A program made the position numbers and the translations under genes. 64,000 nucleotides of DNA from Liolophura sinensis. Lineage: Eukaryota; Mollusca; Polyplacophora; Chitonida; Chitonidae. Positions within the stretch are counted from its first letter, which is position 1. Each line of letters begins with the position of its first letter. The stretch lies in assembly GCF_032854445.1 (NCBI RefSeq), contig NW_027018175.1:1-64000 (forward strand). Reading direction: 5' to 3'. Below the pieces are notes generated by a model. The model did no database searches. It was given only the letters and a program-made list of their open reading frames with translations, and was not told the origin of the DNA. Below, piece by piece: positions 10,053 through 23,245 of the stretch.

Positions 10053-12250
10053 TTGATGTCAAGATCACGTGCCCAGCAACGGCTCTTACTCCATGGAAAC
10101 CAAGGAAATTTGCAATTTTTCAACAGCTGGAGATGCCTGGCCCAATTACGCATCTTTTGGCACCTTATTGATGTGGGTCAGTGTTCAATTGTACTTTTTA
10201 CAGCGGACTGTATCAAGTACCTTGTGTTTTTTTTATATACAAATGGTGTGGTTTTTCTACATGTAGATAAAGACATTGAGTTTGTCTTCGACTTAGAAGT
10301 AAGACAACTGCTGGGTGAGTTAAATGGGCTTGGCCCAAAGATTTGACGTCGTCTGGGCTACCGAAGGGCACATAACTTATAATGAAAAGTTGAATATAGT
10401 AATGACCAGTCGCGATTGTACATAGTTAATGTAGCCGATTTCAATTAGCAAAAAGACCAGGCAAAAATCCAGAATTGGAAAAACTGTTCCAATGCTGCTG
10501 ATAAGAGGCTAATCCGACGTATTTTTGACGAGAAATCGAATGGTGCAAACCGTGTTGCTCTCCGACCAATACTTTTGGCTGTAGCCACAAATGAATAATC
10601 ATTGATGTCAAGATCACGTGCCCAGCAACGGCTCTTACTCCATGGAAACCAAGGAAATTTGCAATTTTTCAACAGCTGGAGATGCCTGGCCCAATTACGC
10701 ATCTTTTGGCATCTTATTGATGTGGGTCAGTGTTCAATTGTACTTTTTACAGCGGACTGTATCAAGTACCTTGTGTTATTTTTATATACAAATGGTGTGG
10801 TTTTTCTACATGTAGATAAAGACATTGAGTTTGTCTTCGACTTAGAAGTAAGACATTTGCTGGGTGAGTTAAATGGGCTTGGCCCAAAGATTTGACGTCG
10901 TCTGGGCTACCGAAGGGCACATAACTTATAATGAAAAGTTGAATATAGTAATGACCAGTCGCGATTGTACATAGTTAATGTAGCCGATTTCAATTAGCAA
11001 AAAGACCAGGCAAAAATCCAAAAGTGGAAAAACTGTTCCAATGCTGCTGGTAAGAGGCTAATCCGACGTATTTTTTGACGAGAAATCGAATGGTGCAAAC
11101 CGCGTTGCTCTCCGACCAATACTTTTGGCTGTAGCCACAAATGAATAATCATTGATGTCAAGATCACGTGCCCAGCAACGGCTCTTACTCCATGGAAACC
11201 AAGGAAATTTGCAATTTTTCAACAGCTGGAGATGCCTGGCCCAATTACGCATCTTTTGGCACCTTATTGATGTGGGTCAGTGTTCAATTGTACTTTTTAC
11301 AGCGGACTGTATCAAGTACCTTGTGTTTTTTTTATATACAAATGGTGTGGTTTTTCTACATGTAGATAAAGACATTGAGTTTGTCTTCGACTTAGAAGTA
11401 AGACAACTGCTGGGTGAGTTAAATGGGCTTGGCCCAAAGATTTGACGTCGTCTGGGCTACCGAAGGGCACATAACTTATAATGAAAAGTTGAATATAGTA
11501 ATGACCAGTCGCGATTGTACATAGTTAATGTAGCCGATTTCAATTAGCAAAAAGACCAGGCAAAAATCCAGAATTGGAAAAACTGTTCCAATGCTGCTGA
11601 TAAGAGGCTAATCCGACGTATTTTTGACGAGAAATCGAATGGTGCAAACCGTGTTGCTCTCCGACCAATACTTTTGGCTGTAGCCACAAATGAATAATCA
11701 TTGATGTCAAGATCACGTGCCCAGCAACGGCTCTTACTCCATGGAAACCAAGGAAATTTGCAATTTTTCAACAGCTGGAGATGCCTGGCCCAATTACGCA
11801 TCTTTTGGCACCTTATTGATGTGGGTCAGTGTTCAATTGTACTTTTTACAGCGGACTGTATCAAGTACCTTGTGTTTTTTTTATATACAAATGGTGTGGT
11901 TTTTCTACATGTAGATAAAGACATTGAGTTTGTCTTCGACTTAGAAGTAAGACATTTGCTGGGTGAGTTAAATGGGCTTGGCCCAAAGATTTGACGTCGT
12001 CTGGGCTACCGAAGGGCACATAACTTATAATGAAAAGTTGAATATAGTAATGACCAGTCGCGATTGTACATAGTTAATGTAGCCGATTTCAATTCGCAAA
12101 AAGACCAAGCAAAAATCCAAAAGTGGAAAAACTGTTCCAATGCTGCTGGTAAGAGGCTAATCCGACGTATTTTTTGACGAGAAATCGAATGGTGCAAACC
12201 GCGTTGCTCTCCGACCAATACTTTTGGCTGTAGCCACAAATGAATAATCA
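10053..12250 (+). repeat. Two dimers derived from the second trimer kind (monomers 10053, 10602 and 11152, 11701)
   Basis: Monomers 10053 and 11152 are the ACAACTGCTGGG type, each ending with the five-T run and ACCGTG, and each 549 bp long. The first is followed by the GGCATCTTA/GTGTTATTTTTA type at 10602. The second is followed by a consensus-like monomer at 11701. They look like shortened versions of the trimers at 6204 and 7853. Confidence 0.75.
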
Positions 12251-15200
12251 TTGATGTCAAGATCACGTGCCCAGCAACGGCTCTTACTCCATGGAAACCA
12301 AGGAAATTTGCAATTTTTCAACAGCTGGAGATGCCTGGTCCAATTGCGCATCTTTTGGCACCTTATTGATGTGGGTCAGTGTTCAATTGTACTTTTTACA
12401 GCGGACTGTATCAAGTACCTTGTGTTTTTTTTATATACAAATGGTGTGGTTTTTCTACATGTAGATAAAGACATTGAGTTTGTCTTCGACTTAGAAGTAA
12501 GACATTTGCTGGGGGAGTTAAATGGGCTTGGCCCAAAGATTTGACGTCGTCTGGGCTACCGAAGGGCACATAACTTATAATGAAAAGTTGAATATAGTAA
12601 TGACCAGTCGCGATTGTACATAGTTAATGTAGCCGATTTCAATTCGCAAAAAGACCAGGCAAAAATCCAAAAGTAGAAAAACTGTTCCAATGCTGCTGGT
12701 AAGAGGCTAATCCGACGTATTTTTTGACGAGAAATCGAATGGTGCAAACCGCGTTGCTCTCCGACCAATACTTTTGGCTGTAGCCACAAATGAATAATCA
12801 TTGATGTCAAGATCACGTGCCCAGCAACGGCTCTTACTCCATGGAAACCAAGGAAATTTGCAATTTTTCAACAGCTGGAGATGCCTGGCCCAATTGCGCA
12901 TCTTTTGGCACCTTATTGATGTGGGTCAGTGTTCAATTGTACTTTTTACAGCGGACTGTATCAAGTACCTTGTGTTTTTTTTATATACAAATGGTGTGGT
13001 TTTTCTACATGTAGATAAAGACATTGAGTTTGTCTTCGACTTAGAAGTAAGACATTTGCTGGGTGAGTTAAATGGGCTTGGCCCAAAGATTTGACGTCGT
13101 CTGGGCTACCGAAGGGCACATAACTTATAATGAAAAGTTGAATATAGTAATGACCAGTCGCGATTGTACATAGTTAATGTAGCCGATTTCAATTCGCAAA
13201 AAGACCAGGCAAAAATCCAAAAGTGGAAAAACTGTTCCAATGCTGCTGGTAAGAGGCTAATCCGACGTATTTTTTGACGAGAAATCGAATGGTGCAAACC
13301 GCGTTGCTCTCCGACCAATACTTTTGGCTGTAGCCACAAATGAATAATCATTGATGTCAAGATCACGTGCCCAGCAACGGCTCTTACTCCATGGAAACCA
13401 AGGAAATTTGCAATTTTTCAACAGCTGGAGATGCCTGGCCCAATTACGCATCTTTTGGCACCTTATTGATGTGGGTCAGTGTTCAATTGTACTTTTTACA
13501 GCGGACTGTATCAAGTACCTTGTGTTTTTTTTATATACAAATGGTGTGGTTTTTCTACATGTAGATAAAGACATTGAGTTTGTCTTCGACTTAGAAGTAA
13601 GACATTTGCTGGGTGAGTTAAATGGGCTTGGCCCAAAGATTTGACGTCGTCTGGGCTACCGAAGGGCACATAACTTATAATGAAAAGTTGAATATAGTAA
13701 TGACCAGTCGCGATTGTACATAGTTAATGTAGCCGATTTCAATTCGCAAAAAGACCAGGCAAAAATCCAAAAGTGGAAAAACTGTTCCAATGCTGCTGGT
13801 AAGAGGCTAATCCGACGTATTTTTTGACGAGAAATCGAATGGTGCAAACCGCGTTGCTCTCCGACCAATACTTTTGGCTGTAGCCACAAATGAATAATCA
13901 TTGATGTCAAGATCACGTGCCCAGCAACGGCTCTTACTCCATGGAAACCAAGGAAATTTGCAATTTTTCAACAGCTGGAGATGCCTGGCCCAATTACGCA
14001 TCTTTTGGCACCTTATTGATGTGGGTCAGTGTTCAATTGTACTTTTTACAGCGGACTGTATCAAGTACCTTGTGTTTTTTTTATATACAAATGGTGTGGT
14101 TTTTCTACATGTAGATAAAGACATTGAGTTTGTCTTCGACTTAGAAGTAAGACAACTGCTGGGTGAGTTAAATGGGCTTGGCCCAAAGATTTGACGTCGT
14201 CTGGGCTACCGAAGGGCACATAACTTGTAATGAAAAGTTGAATATAGTAATGACCAGTCGCGATTGTACATAGTTAATGTAGCCGATTTCAATTAGCAAA
14301 AAGACCAGGCAAAAATCCAGAATTGGAAAAACTGTTCCAATGCTGCTGATAAGAGGCTAATCCGACGTATTTTTGACTAGAAATCGAATGGTGCAAACCG
14401 TGTTGCTCTCCGACCAATACTTTTGGCTGTAGCCACAAATGAATAATCATTGATGTCAAGATCACGTGCCCAGCAACGGCTCTTACTCCATGGAAACCAA
14501 GGAAATTTGCAATTTTTCAACAGCTGGAGATGCCTGGCCCAATTGCGCATCTTTTGGCACCTTATTGATGTGGGTCAGTGTTCAATTGTACTTTTTACAG
14601 CGGACTGTATCAAGTACCTTGTGTTTTTTTTATATACAAATGGTGTGGTTTTTCTACATGTAGATAAAGACATTGAGTTTGTCTTCGACTTAGAAGTAAG
14701 ACATTTGCTGGGTGAGTTAAATGGGCTTGGCCCAAAGATTTGACGTCGTCTGGGCTACCGAAGGGCACATAACTTATAATGAAAAGTTGAATATAGTAAT
14801 GACCAGTCGCGATTGTACATAGTTAATGTAGCCGATTTCAATTCGCAAAAAGACCAGGCAAAAATCCAAAAGTGGAAAAACTGTTCCAATGCTGCTGGTA
14901 AGAGGCTAATCCGACGTATTTTTTGACGAGAAATCGAATGGTGCAAACCGCGTTGCTCTCCGACCAATACTTTTGGCTGTAGCCACAAATGAATAATCAT
15001 TGATGTCAAGATCACGTGCCCAGCAACGGCTCTTACTCCATGGAAACCAAGGAAATTTGCAATTTTTCAACAGCTGGAGTTGCCTGGCCCAATTACGCAT
15101 CTTTTGGCACCTTATTGATGTGGGTCAGTGTTCAATTGTACATTTTACAGCGCACTGTATCAAGTACCTTGTGTTTTTTTTATATACAAATGGTGTGGTT

Positions 15201-16099
15201 TTTCTACATGTAGATAAAGACATTGAGTTTGTCTTCGACTTAGAAGTAAGACATTTGCTGGGTGAGTTAAATGGGCTTGGCCCAAAGATTTGACGTCGTC
15301 TGGGCTACCGAAGGGCACATAACTTATAATGAAAAGTTGAATATAGTAATGACCAGTCGCGATTGTACATAGTTAATGTAGCCGATTTCAATTAGCAAAA
15401 AGACCAGGCAAAAATCCAAAATTGGAAAAACTGTTCCAATGCTGCTGATAAGAGGCTAATCCGACGTATTTTTTGACGAGAAATCGAATGGTGCACACCG
15501 CGTTGCTCTCCGACCAATACTTTTGGCTGTAGCCACAAATGAATAATCATTGATGTCAAGATCACGTGCCCAGCAACGGCTCTTACTCCATGGAAACCAA
15601 GGAAATTTGCAATTTTTCAACAGCTGGAGATGCCTGGCCCACTTGCGCATCTTTTGGCACCTTATTGATGTGGGTCAGTGTTCAATTGTACTATTTACAG
15701 CGGACTGTATCAAGTACCTTGTGTTTTTTTTATATACAAATGGTGTGGTTTTTCTACATGTAGATAAAGACATTGAGTTTGTCTTCGACTTAGAAGTAAG
15801 ACATTTGCTGGGTGAGTTAAATGGGCTTGGCCCAAAGATTTGACGTCGTCTGGGCTACCGAAGGGCACATAACTTATAATGAAAAGTTGAATATAGTAAT
15901 GACCAGTCGCGATTGTACATAGTTAATGTAGCCGATTTCAATTCGCAAAAAGACCAGGCAAAAATCCAAAAGTGGAAAAACTGTTCCAATGCTGCTGGTA
16001 AGAGGCTAATCCGACGTATTTTTTGACGAGAAATCGAGTGGTGCAAACCGCGTTGCTCTCCGACCAATACTTTTGGCTGTAGCCACAAATGAATAATCA
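12251..16099 (+). repeat. Seven monomers of mixed type (12251, 12801, 13351, 13901, 14450, 15000, 15550)
   Basis: No repeating order is obvious here. Monomer 12251 has GGTCCAATTGCGC and GGGGGAG, like the monomer at 2354. Monomer 13901 is the ACAACTGCTGGG type with a five-T end. The end of monomer 15000 has GTGCACACC, and monomer 15550 has TACTATTTACAG. Those two markers define a pair that precedes the marked monomers at 23796, 28743 and 34238 as well. The stretch therefore joins the left trimer region to the HOR domain starting at 16100. Confidence 0.8.
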
Positions 16100-17562
16100 T
16101 TGATGTCAAGATCACGTGCCCAGCAACGGCTCTTACTCCATGGAAACCAAGGAAATTTGCAATTTTTCAACAGCTGGAGATGCCTGGCCCAATTGCGCAT
16201 CTTTTGGCACCTTATTGATGTGGGTCAGTGTTTAATTGTACTTTTTACAGCGGACTTTATCAAGTACCTTGTGTTTTTTTATATACAAATGGTGTGGTTT
16301 TTCTACATGTAGATAAAGACATTGAGTTTATCTTCGACTTAGAAGTAAGACAACTCCTGGGTGAGTTAAATGGGCTTGGCCCAAAGATTTGACGTCGTCT
16401 GGGCTACCGAAGGGCACATAACTTATAATGAAAAGTTGAATATAGTAATGACCAGTCGCGATTGTACATAGTTAATGTAGCCGATTTCAATTCGCAAAAA
16501 GACCAGGCAAAAATCCAAAAGTGGAAAAACTGTTCCAATGCTGTTGGTAAGAGGCTAATCCGACGTATTTTTTGACGAGAAATCGAATGGTGCAAACCGC
16601 GTTGCTCTCCGACCAATACGTTTGGCTGTAGCCACAAATGAATAATCATTGATGTCAAGATCACGTGCCCAGCAACGGCTCTTACTCCATGGAAACCAAG
16701 GAAATTTGCAATTTTTCAACAGCTATAGATGTCTGGCCCAATTGCGCATCTTTTGGCACCTTATTGATGTGGGTCAGTGTTCAATTGTACTTTTTACAGC
16801 GGACTGTATCAAGTACCTTGTGTTTTTTTTATATACAAATGGTGTGGTTTTTCTACATGTAGATAAAGACATTGAGTTTGTCTTCGACTTAGAAGTAAGA
16901 CATTTGCTGGGTGAGTTAAATGGGCTTGGCCCAAAGATTTGACGTCGTCTGTGCTACCGAAGGGCACATAACTTATAATGAAAAGTTGAATATAGTATTG
17001 ACCAGTCGCGATTGTACATAGTTAATGTAGCCCATTTCAATTCGCAAAAAGACCAGGCAAAAATCCAAAAGTGGAAAAACTGTTCCAATGCTGCTGGTAA
17101 GAAGCTAATCCGACGTATTTTTTGACGAGAAATCGAATGGTGCAAACCGCGTTGCTCTCCGACCAATACTTTTGGCTGTAGCCACAAATGAATAATCATT
17201 GATGTCAAGATCACGTGCCCAGCAACGGCTCTTACTCCATGGAAACCAAGGAAATTTGCAATTTTTCAACAGCTGGAGATGCCTGGCCCAATTACGCATC
17301 TTTTGGCACCTTATTGATGTGGGTCAGTGTTCAATTGTACTTTTTTACAGCGGACTGTATCAAGTACCTTGTGTCTTTTTTATATACAAATGGTGTGGTT
17401 TTTCTACATGTAGATAAAGACATTGAGTTTGTCTTCGACTTAGAAGTAAGACATTTGCTGGGTGAGTTAAATGGGCTTGGCCCAAAGATTTGACGTCGTC
17501 TGGGCTACCGAAGGGCACATAACTTATAATGAAAAGTTGAATATAGTAATGACCAGTCGCGA

Positions 17563-17745
17563 TTGTACATAGTTAATGTAGCCCATTTCAATTCGCAAAA
17601 AGACCAGGCAAAAATCCAAAAGTGGAAAAACTGTTCCAATGCTGCTGGTAAGAGGCTAATCCGACGTATTTTTGACGAGAAATCGAATGGTGCAAACTGC
17701 GTTGCTCTCCGACCAATACTTTTGGCTGTAGCCACAAATGAATAA
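17563..17745 (+). pseudogene. Second half of the helicase-like fragment, extended by the five-T variant
   Basis: This frame of 60 codons begins at TTG in the motif VI-like region (LYIVNVAHF). It continues through WKNCSNAAGKRLIRRIF into FDEKSNGANCVALRPILL and ends at TAA after ATNE. It is longer than in the consensus because the T-run has five rather than six T. GTAGCCCAT changes D to H. There is no start codon context and no upstream motif in frame. It is a remnant carried by the satellite, not a gene. Confidence 0.35.
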
Positions 17746-17748
17746 TCA

Positions 17749-20497
17749 TTGATGTCAAGATCACGTGCCCAGCAACGGCTCTTACTCCATGGAAACCAAG
17801 GAAATTTGCAATTTTTCAACAGCTGGAGATGCCTGGCCCAATTGCGCATCTTTTGGCACCTTATTGATGTGGGTCAGTGTTCAATTGTACTTTTTACAGC
17901 GCACTGTATCAAGTACCTTGTGTTTTTTCTATATACAAATGGTGTGGTTTTTCTACATGTAGATAAAGACATTGAGTTTGTCTTCGACTTAGAAGTAAGA
18001 CATTTGCTGGGTGAGTTAAATGGGCTTGGCCCAAAAATTTGACGTCGTCTGGGCTACCGAAGGGCACATAACTTATAATGAAAAGTTGAATATAGTAATG
18101 ACCAGTCGCGATTGTACATAGTTAATGTAGCCGATTTCAATTAGCAAAAAGACCAGGCAAAAATCCAAAAGTGGAAAAACTGTTCCAATGCTGCTGGTAA
18201 GAGGCTAATCCGACGTATTTTTTGACGAGAAATCGAATGGTGCAAACCGCGTTGCTCTCCGACCAAGACTTTTGGCTGTAGCCACAAATGAATAATCATT
18301 GATGTCAAGATCACGTGCCCAGTAACGGCTCTTACTCCATGGAAACCAAGGAAATTTGCAATTTTTCAACAGCTGGAGATGCCTGGCCCAATTGCGCATC
18401 TTTTGGCACCTTATTGATGTGGGTCAGTGTTCAATTGTACTTTTTACAGCGGACTGTATCAAGTACCTTGTGTTTTTTTATATACAAATGGTGTGGTTTT
18501 TCTACATGTAGATAAAGACATTGAGTTTGTCTTCGACTTCGAAGTAAGACAACTCCTGGTTGAGTTAAATGGGCTTGGCCCAAAGATTTGACGTCGTCTG
18601 GGCTACCGAAGGGCACATAACTTATAATGAAAAGTTGAATATAGTAATGACCAGTCGCGATTGTACATAGTTAATGTAGCCGATTTCAATTCGCAAAAAG
18701 ACCAGGCAAAAATCCAAAAGTGGAAAAACTGTTCCAATGCTGTTGTAAGAGGCTAATCCGACGTATTTTTTGACGAGAAATCGAATGGTGCAAACCGCGT
18801 TGCTCTCCGACCAATACTTTTGGCTGTAGCCACAAATGAATAATCATTGATGTCAAGATCACGTGCCCAGCAACGGCTCTTACTCCATGGAAACCAAGGA
18901 AATTTGCAATTTTTCAACAGCTGGAGATGCCTGGCCCAATTGCGCATCTTTTGGCACCTTATTGATGTGAGTCAGTGTTCAATTGTACTTTTTACAGCGG
19001 ACTGTATCAAGTACCTTGTGTTTTTTTTTATATACAAATGGTGTGGTTTTTCTACATGTAGATAAAGACATTGAGTTTGTCTTCGACTTAGAAGTAAGAC
19101 AACTGCTGGGTGAGTTAAATGGGCTTGGCCCAAAGATTTGACGTCGTCTGGGCTACCGAAGGGCACATAACTTATAATGAAAAGTTGAATATAGTAATGA
19201 CCAGTCGCGATTGTACATAGTTAATGTAGCCGATTTCAATTAGCAAAAAGACCAGGCAAAAATCCAGAATTGGAAAAACTGTTCCAATGCTGCTGATAAG
19301 AGGCTAATCCGACGTATTTTTGACGAGAAATCGAATGGTGCAAACCGTGTTGCTCTCCGACCAATACTTTTGGCTGTAGCCACAAATGAATAATCATTGA
19401 TGTCAAGATCACGTGCCCAGCAACGGCTCTTACTCCATGGAAACCAAGGAAATTTGCAATTTTTCAACAGCTGGAGATGCCTGGCCCAATTGCGCATCTT
19501 TTGGCACCTTATTGATGTGGGTCAGTGTTCAATTGTACTTTTTACAGCGGACTTTATCAAGTACCTTGTGTTTTTTTTATATACAAATGGTGTGGTTTTT
19601 CTACATGTAGATAAAGACATTGAGTTTGTCTTCGACTTAGAAGTAAGACATTTGCTGGGTGAGTTAAATGGGCTTGGCCCAAAGATTTGACGTCGTCTGG
19701 GCTACCGAAGGGCACATAACTTATAATGAAAAGTTGAATATAGTAATGACCAGTCGCGATTGTACATAGTTAATGTAGCCGATTTCAATTCGCAAAAAGA
19801 CCAGGCAAAAATCCAAAAGTGGAAAAACTGTTCCAATGCTGCTGGTAAGAGGCTAATCCGACGTATTTTTTGACGAGAAATCGAATGGTGCAAACCGCGT
19901 TGCTCTCCGACCAATACTTTTGGCTGTAGCCACAAATGAATAATCATTGATGTCAAGATCACGTGCCCAGCAACGGCTCTTACTCCATGGAAACCAAGGA
20001 AATTTGCAATTTTTCAACAGCTGGAGATGCCTGGCCCAATTGCGCATCTTTTGGCACCTTATTGATGTGGGTCAGTGTTCAAGTGTACTTTTTTACAGCG
20101 GACTGTATCAAGTACCTTGTGTTTTTTTTATATACAAATGGTGTGGTTTTTCTACATGTAGATAAAGACATTGAGTTTGTCTTCGACTTAGAAGTAAGAC
20201 ATTTGCTGGGTGAGTTAAATGGGCTTGGCCCAAAGATTTGACGTCGTCTGGGCTACCGAAGGGCACATAACTTATAATGAAAAGTTGAATATAGTAATGA
20301 CCAGTCGCGATTGTACATAGTTAATGTAGCCGATTTCAATTAGCAAAAAGACCAGGCAAAAATCCAAAATTGGAAAAACTGTTCCAATGTTGCTGATAAG
20401 AGGCTAATCCGACGTATTTTTTGACGAGAAATCGAATGGTGCAAACCGCGTTGCTCTCCGACCAATACTTTTGGCTGTAGCCACAAATGAATAATCA
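17749..20497 (+). repeat. Five-monomer internal duplication, copy 1 (2749 bp)
   Basis: Monomers 17749, 18299, 18847, 19397 and 19947 carry in order the GCGCACTG, CTTCGAAG/CTCCTGGTTG, GTGAGTCAG with ACAACTGCTGGG, post-five-T, and CCAAAATTGGA/GATAAG types. The same order follows at 20498. A lost G near 18744 and a nine-T run near 19021 are private to this copy. Confidence 0.8.
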
Positions 20498-23245
20498 TTG
20501 ATGTCAAGATCACGTGCCCAGCAACGGCTCTTACTCCATGGAAACCAAGGAAATTTGCAATTTTTCAACAGCTGGAGATGCCTGGCCCAATTGCGCATCT
20601 TTTGGCACCTTATTGATGTGGGTCAGTGTTCAATTGTACTTTTTACAGCGCACTGTATCAAGTACCTTGTGTTTTTTTTATATACAAATGGTGTGGTTTT
20701 TCTACATGTAGATAAAGACATTGAGTTTGTCTTCGACTTAGAAGTAAGACATTTGCTGGGTGAGTTAAATGGGCTTGGCCCAAAGATTTGACGTCGTCTG
20801 GGCTACCGAAGGGCACATAACTTATAATGAAAAGTTGAATATAGTAATGACCAGTCGCGATTGTACATAGTTAATGTAGCCCATTTCAATTAGCAAAAAG
20901 ACCAGGCAAAAATCCAAAAGTGGAAAAACTGTTCCAATGCTGCTGGTAAGAGGCTAATCCGACGTATTTTTTGACGAGAAATCGAATGGTGCAAACCGCG
21001 TTGCTCTCCGACCAAGACTTTTGGCTGTAGCCACAAATGAATAATCATTGATGTCAAGATCACGTGCCCAGCAACGGCTCTTACTCCATGGAAACCAAGG
21101 AAATTTGCAATTTTTCAACAGCTGGAGATGCCTGGCCCAATTGCGCATCTTTTGGCACCTTATTGATGTGGGTCAGTGTTCAATTGTACTTTTTACAGCG
21201 GACTGTATCAAGTACCTTGTGTTTTTTTATATACAAATGGTGTGGTTTTTCTACATGTAGATAAAGACATTGAGTTTGTCTTCGACTTCGAAGTAAGACA
21301 ACTCCTGGTTGAGTTAAATGGGCTTGGCCCAAAGATTTGACGTCGTCTGGGCTACCGAAGGGCACATAACTTATAATGAAAAGTTGAATATAGTAATGAC
21401 CAGTCGCGATTGTACATAGTTAATGTAGCCGATTTCAATTAGCAAAAAGCACAGGCAAAAATCCAAAAGTGGAAAAACTGTTCCAATGCTGTTGGTAAGA
21501 GGCTAATCCGACGTATTTTTTGACGAGAAATCGAATGGTGCAAACCGCGTTGCTCTCCGACCAATACTTTTGGCTGTAGCCACAAATGAATAATCATTGA
21601 TGTCAAGATCACGTGCCCAGCAACGGCTCTTACTCCATGGAAACCAAGGAAATTTGCAATTTTTCAACAGCTGGAGATGCCTGGCCCAATTGCGCATCTT
21701 TTGGCACCTTATTGATGTGAGTCAGTGTTCAATTGTACTTTTTACAGCGGACTGTATCAAGTACCTTGTGTTTTTTTTATATACAAATGGTGTGGTTTTT
21801 CTACATGTAGATAAAGACATTGAGTTTGTCTTCGACTTAGAAGTAAGACAACTGCTGGGTGAGTTAAATGGGCTTGGCCCAAAGATTTGACGTCGTCTGG
21901 GCTACCGAAGGGCACATAACTTATAATGAAAAGTTGAATATAGTAATGACCAGTCGCGATTGTACATAGTTAATGTAGCCGATTTCAATTAGCAAAAAGA
22001 CCAGGCAAAAATCCAGAATTGGAAAAACTGTTCCAATGCTGCTGATAAGAGGCTAATCCGACGTATTTTTGACGAGAAATCGAATGGTGCAAACCGTGTT
22101 GCTCTCCGACCAATACTTTTGGCTGTAGCCACAAATGAATAATCATTGATGTCAAGATCACGTGCCCAGCAACGGCTCTTACTCCATGGAAACCAAGGAA
22201 ATTTGCAATTTTTCAACAGCTGGAGATGCCTGGCCCAATTGCGCATCTTTTGGCACCTTATTGATGTGGGTCAGTGTTCAATTGTACTTTTTACAGCGGA
22301 CTGTATCAAGTACCTTGTGTTTTTTTTATATACAAATGGTGTGGTTTTTCTACATGTAGATAAAGACATTGAGTTTGTCTTCGACTTAGAAGTAAGACAT
22401 TTGCTGGGTGAGTTAAATGGGCTTGGCCCAAAGATTTGACGTCGTCTGGGCTACCGAAGGGCACATAACTTATAATGAAAAGTTGAATATAGTAATGACC
22501 AGTCGCGATTGTACATAGTTAATGTAGCCGATTTCAATTCGCAAAAAGACCAGGCAAAAATCCAAAAGTGGAAAAACTGTTCCAATGCTGCTTGTAAGAG
22601 GCTAATCCGACGTATTTTTTGACGAGAAATCGAATGGTGCAAACCGCGTTGCTCTCCGACCAATACTTTTGGCTGTAGCCACAAATGAATAATCATTGAT
22701 GTCAAGATCACGTGCCCAGCAACGGCTCTTACTCCATGGAAACCAAGGAAATTTGCAATTTTTCAACAGCTGGAGATGCCTGGCCCAATTACGCATCTTT
22801 TGGCATCTTATTGATGTGGGTCAGTGTTCAATTGTACTTTTTACAGCGCACTGTATCAAGTACCTTGTGTTTTTTTTATATACAAATGGTGTGGTTTTTC
22901 TACATGTAGATAAAGACATTGAGTTTGTCTTTGACTTAGAAGTAAGACATTTGCTGGGTGAGTTAAATGGGCTTGGCCCAAAGATTTGACGTCGTCTGTG
23001 CTACCGAAGGGCACATAACTTATAATGAAAAGTTGAATATAGTAATGACCAGTCGCGATTGTACATAGTTAATGTAGCCGATTTCAATTAGCAAAAAGAC
23101 CAGGCAAAAATCCAAAATTGGAAAAACTGTTCCAATGCTGCTGATAAGAGGCTAATCCGACGTATTTTTTGACGAGAAATCGAATGGTGCACACCGCGTT
23201 GCTCTCCGACCAATACTTTTGGCTGTAGCCACAAATGAATAATCA
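20498..23245 (+). repeat. Five-monomer internal duplication, copy 2 (2748 bp)
   Basis: Monomers 20498, 21048, 21597, 22146 and 22696 repeat the five types of the preceding segment. The last one differs at its left end (CCCAATTACGC, GGCATCTTA, GCGCACTG). It ends with GTGCACACC, which leads into the TACTATTTAC monomer at 23246. Confidence 0.8.
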
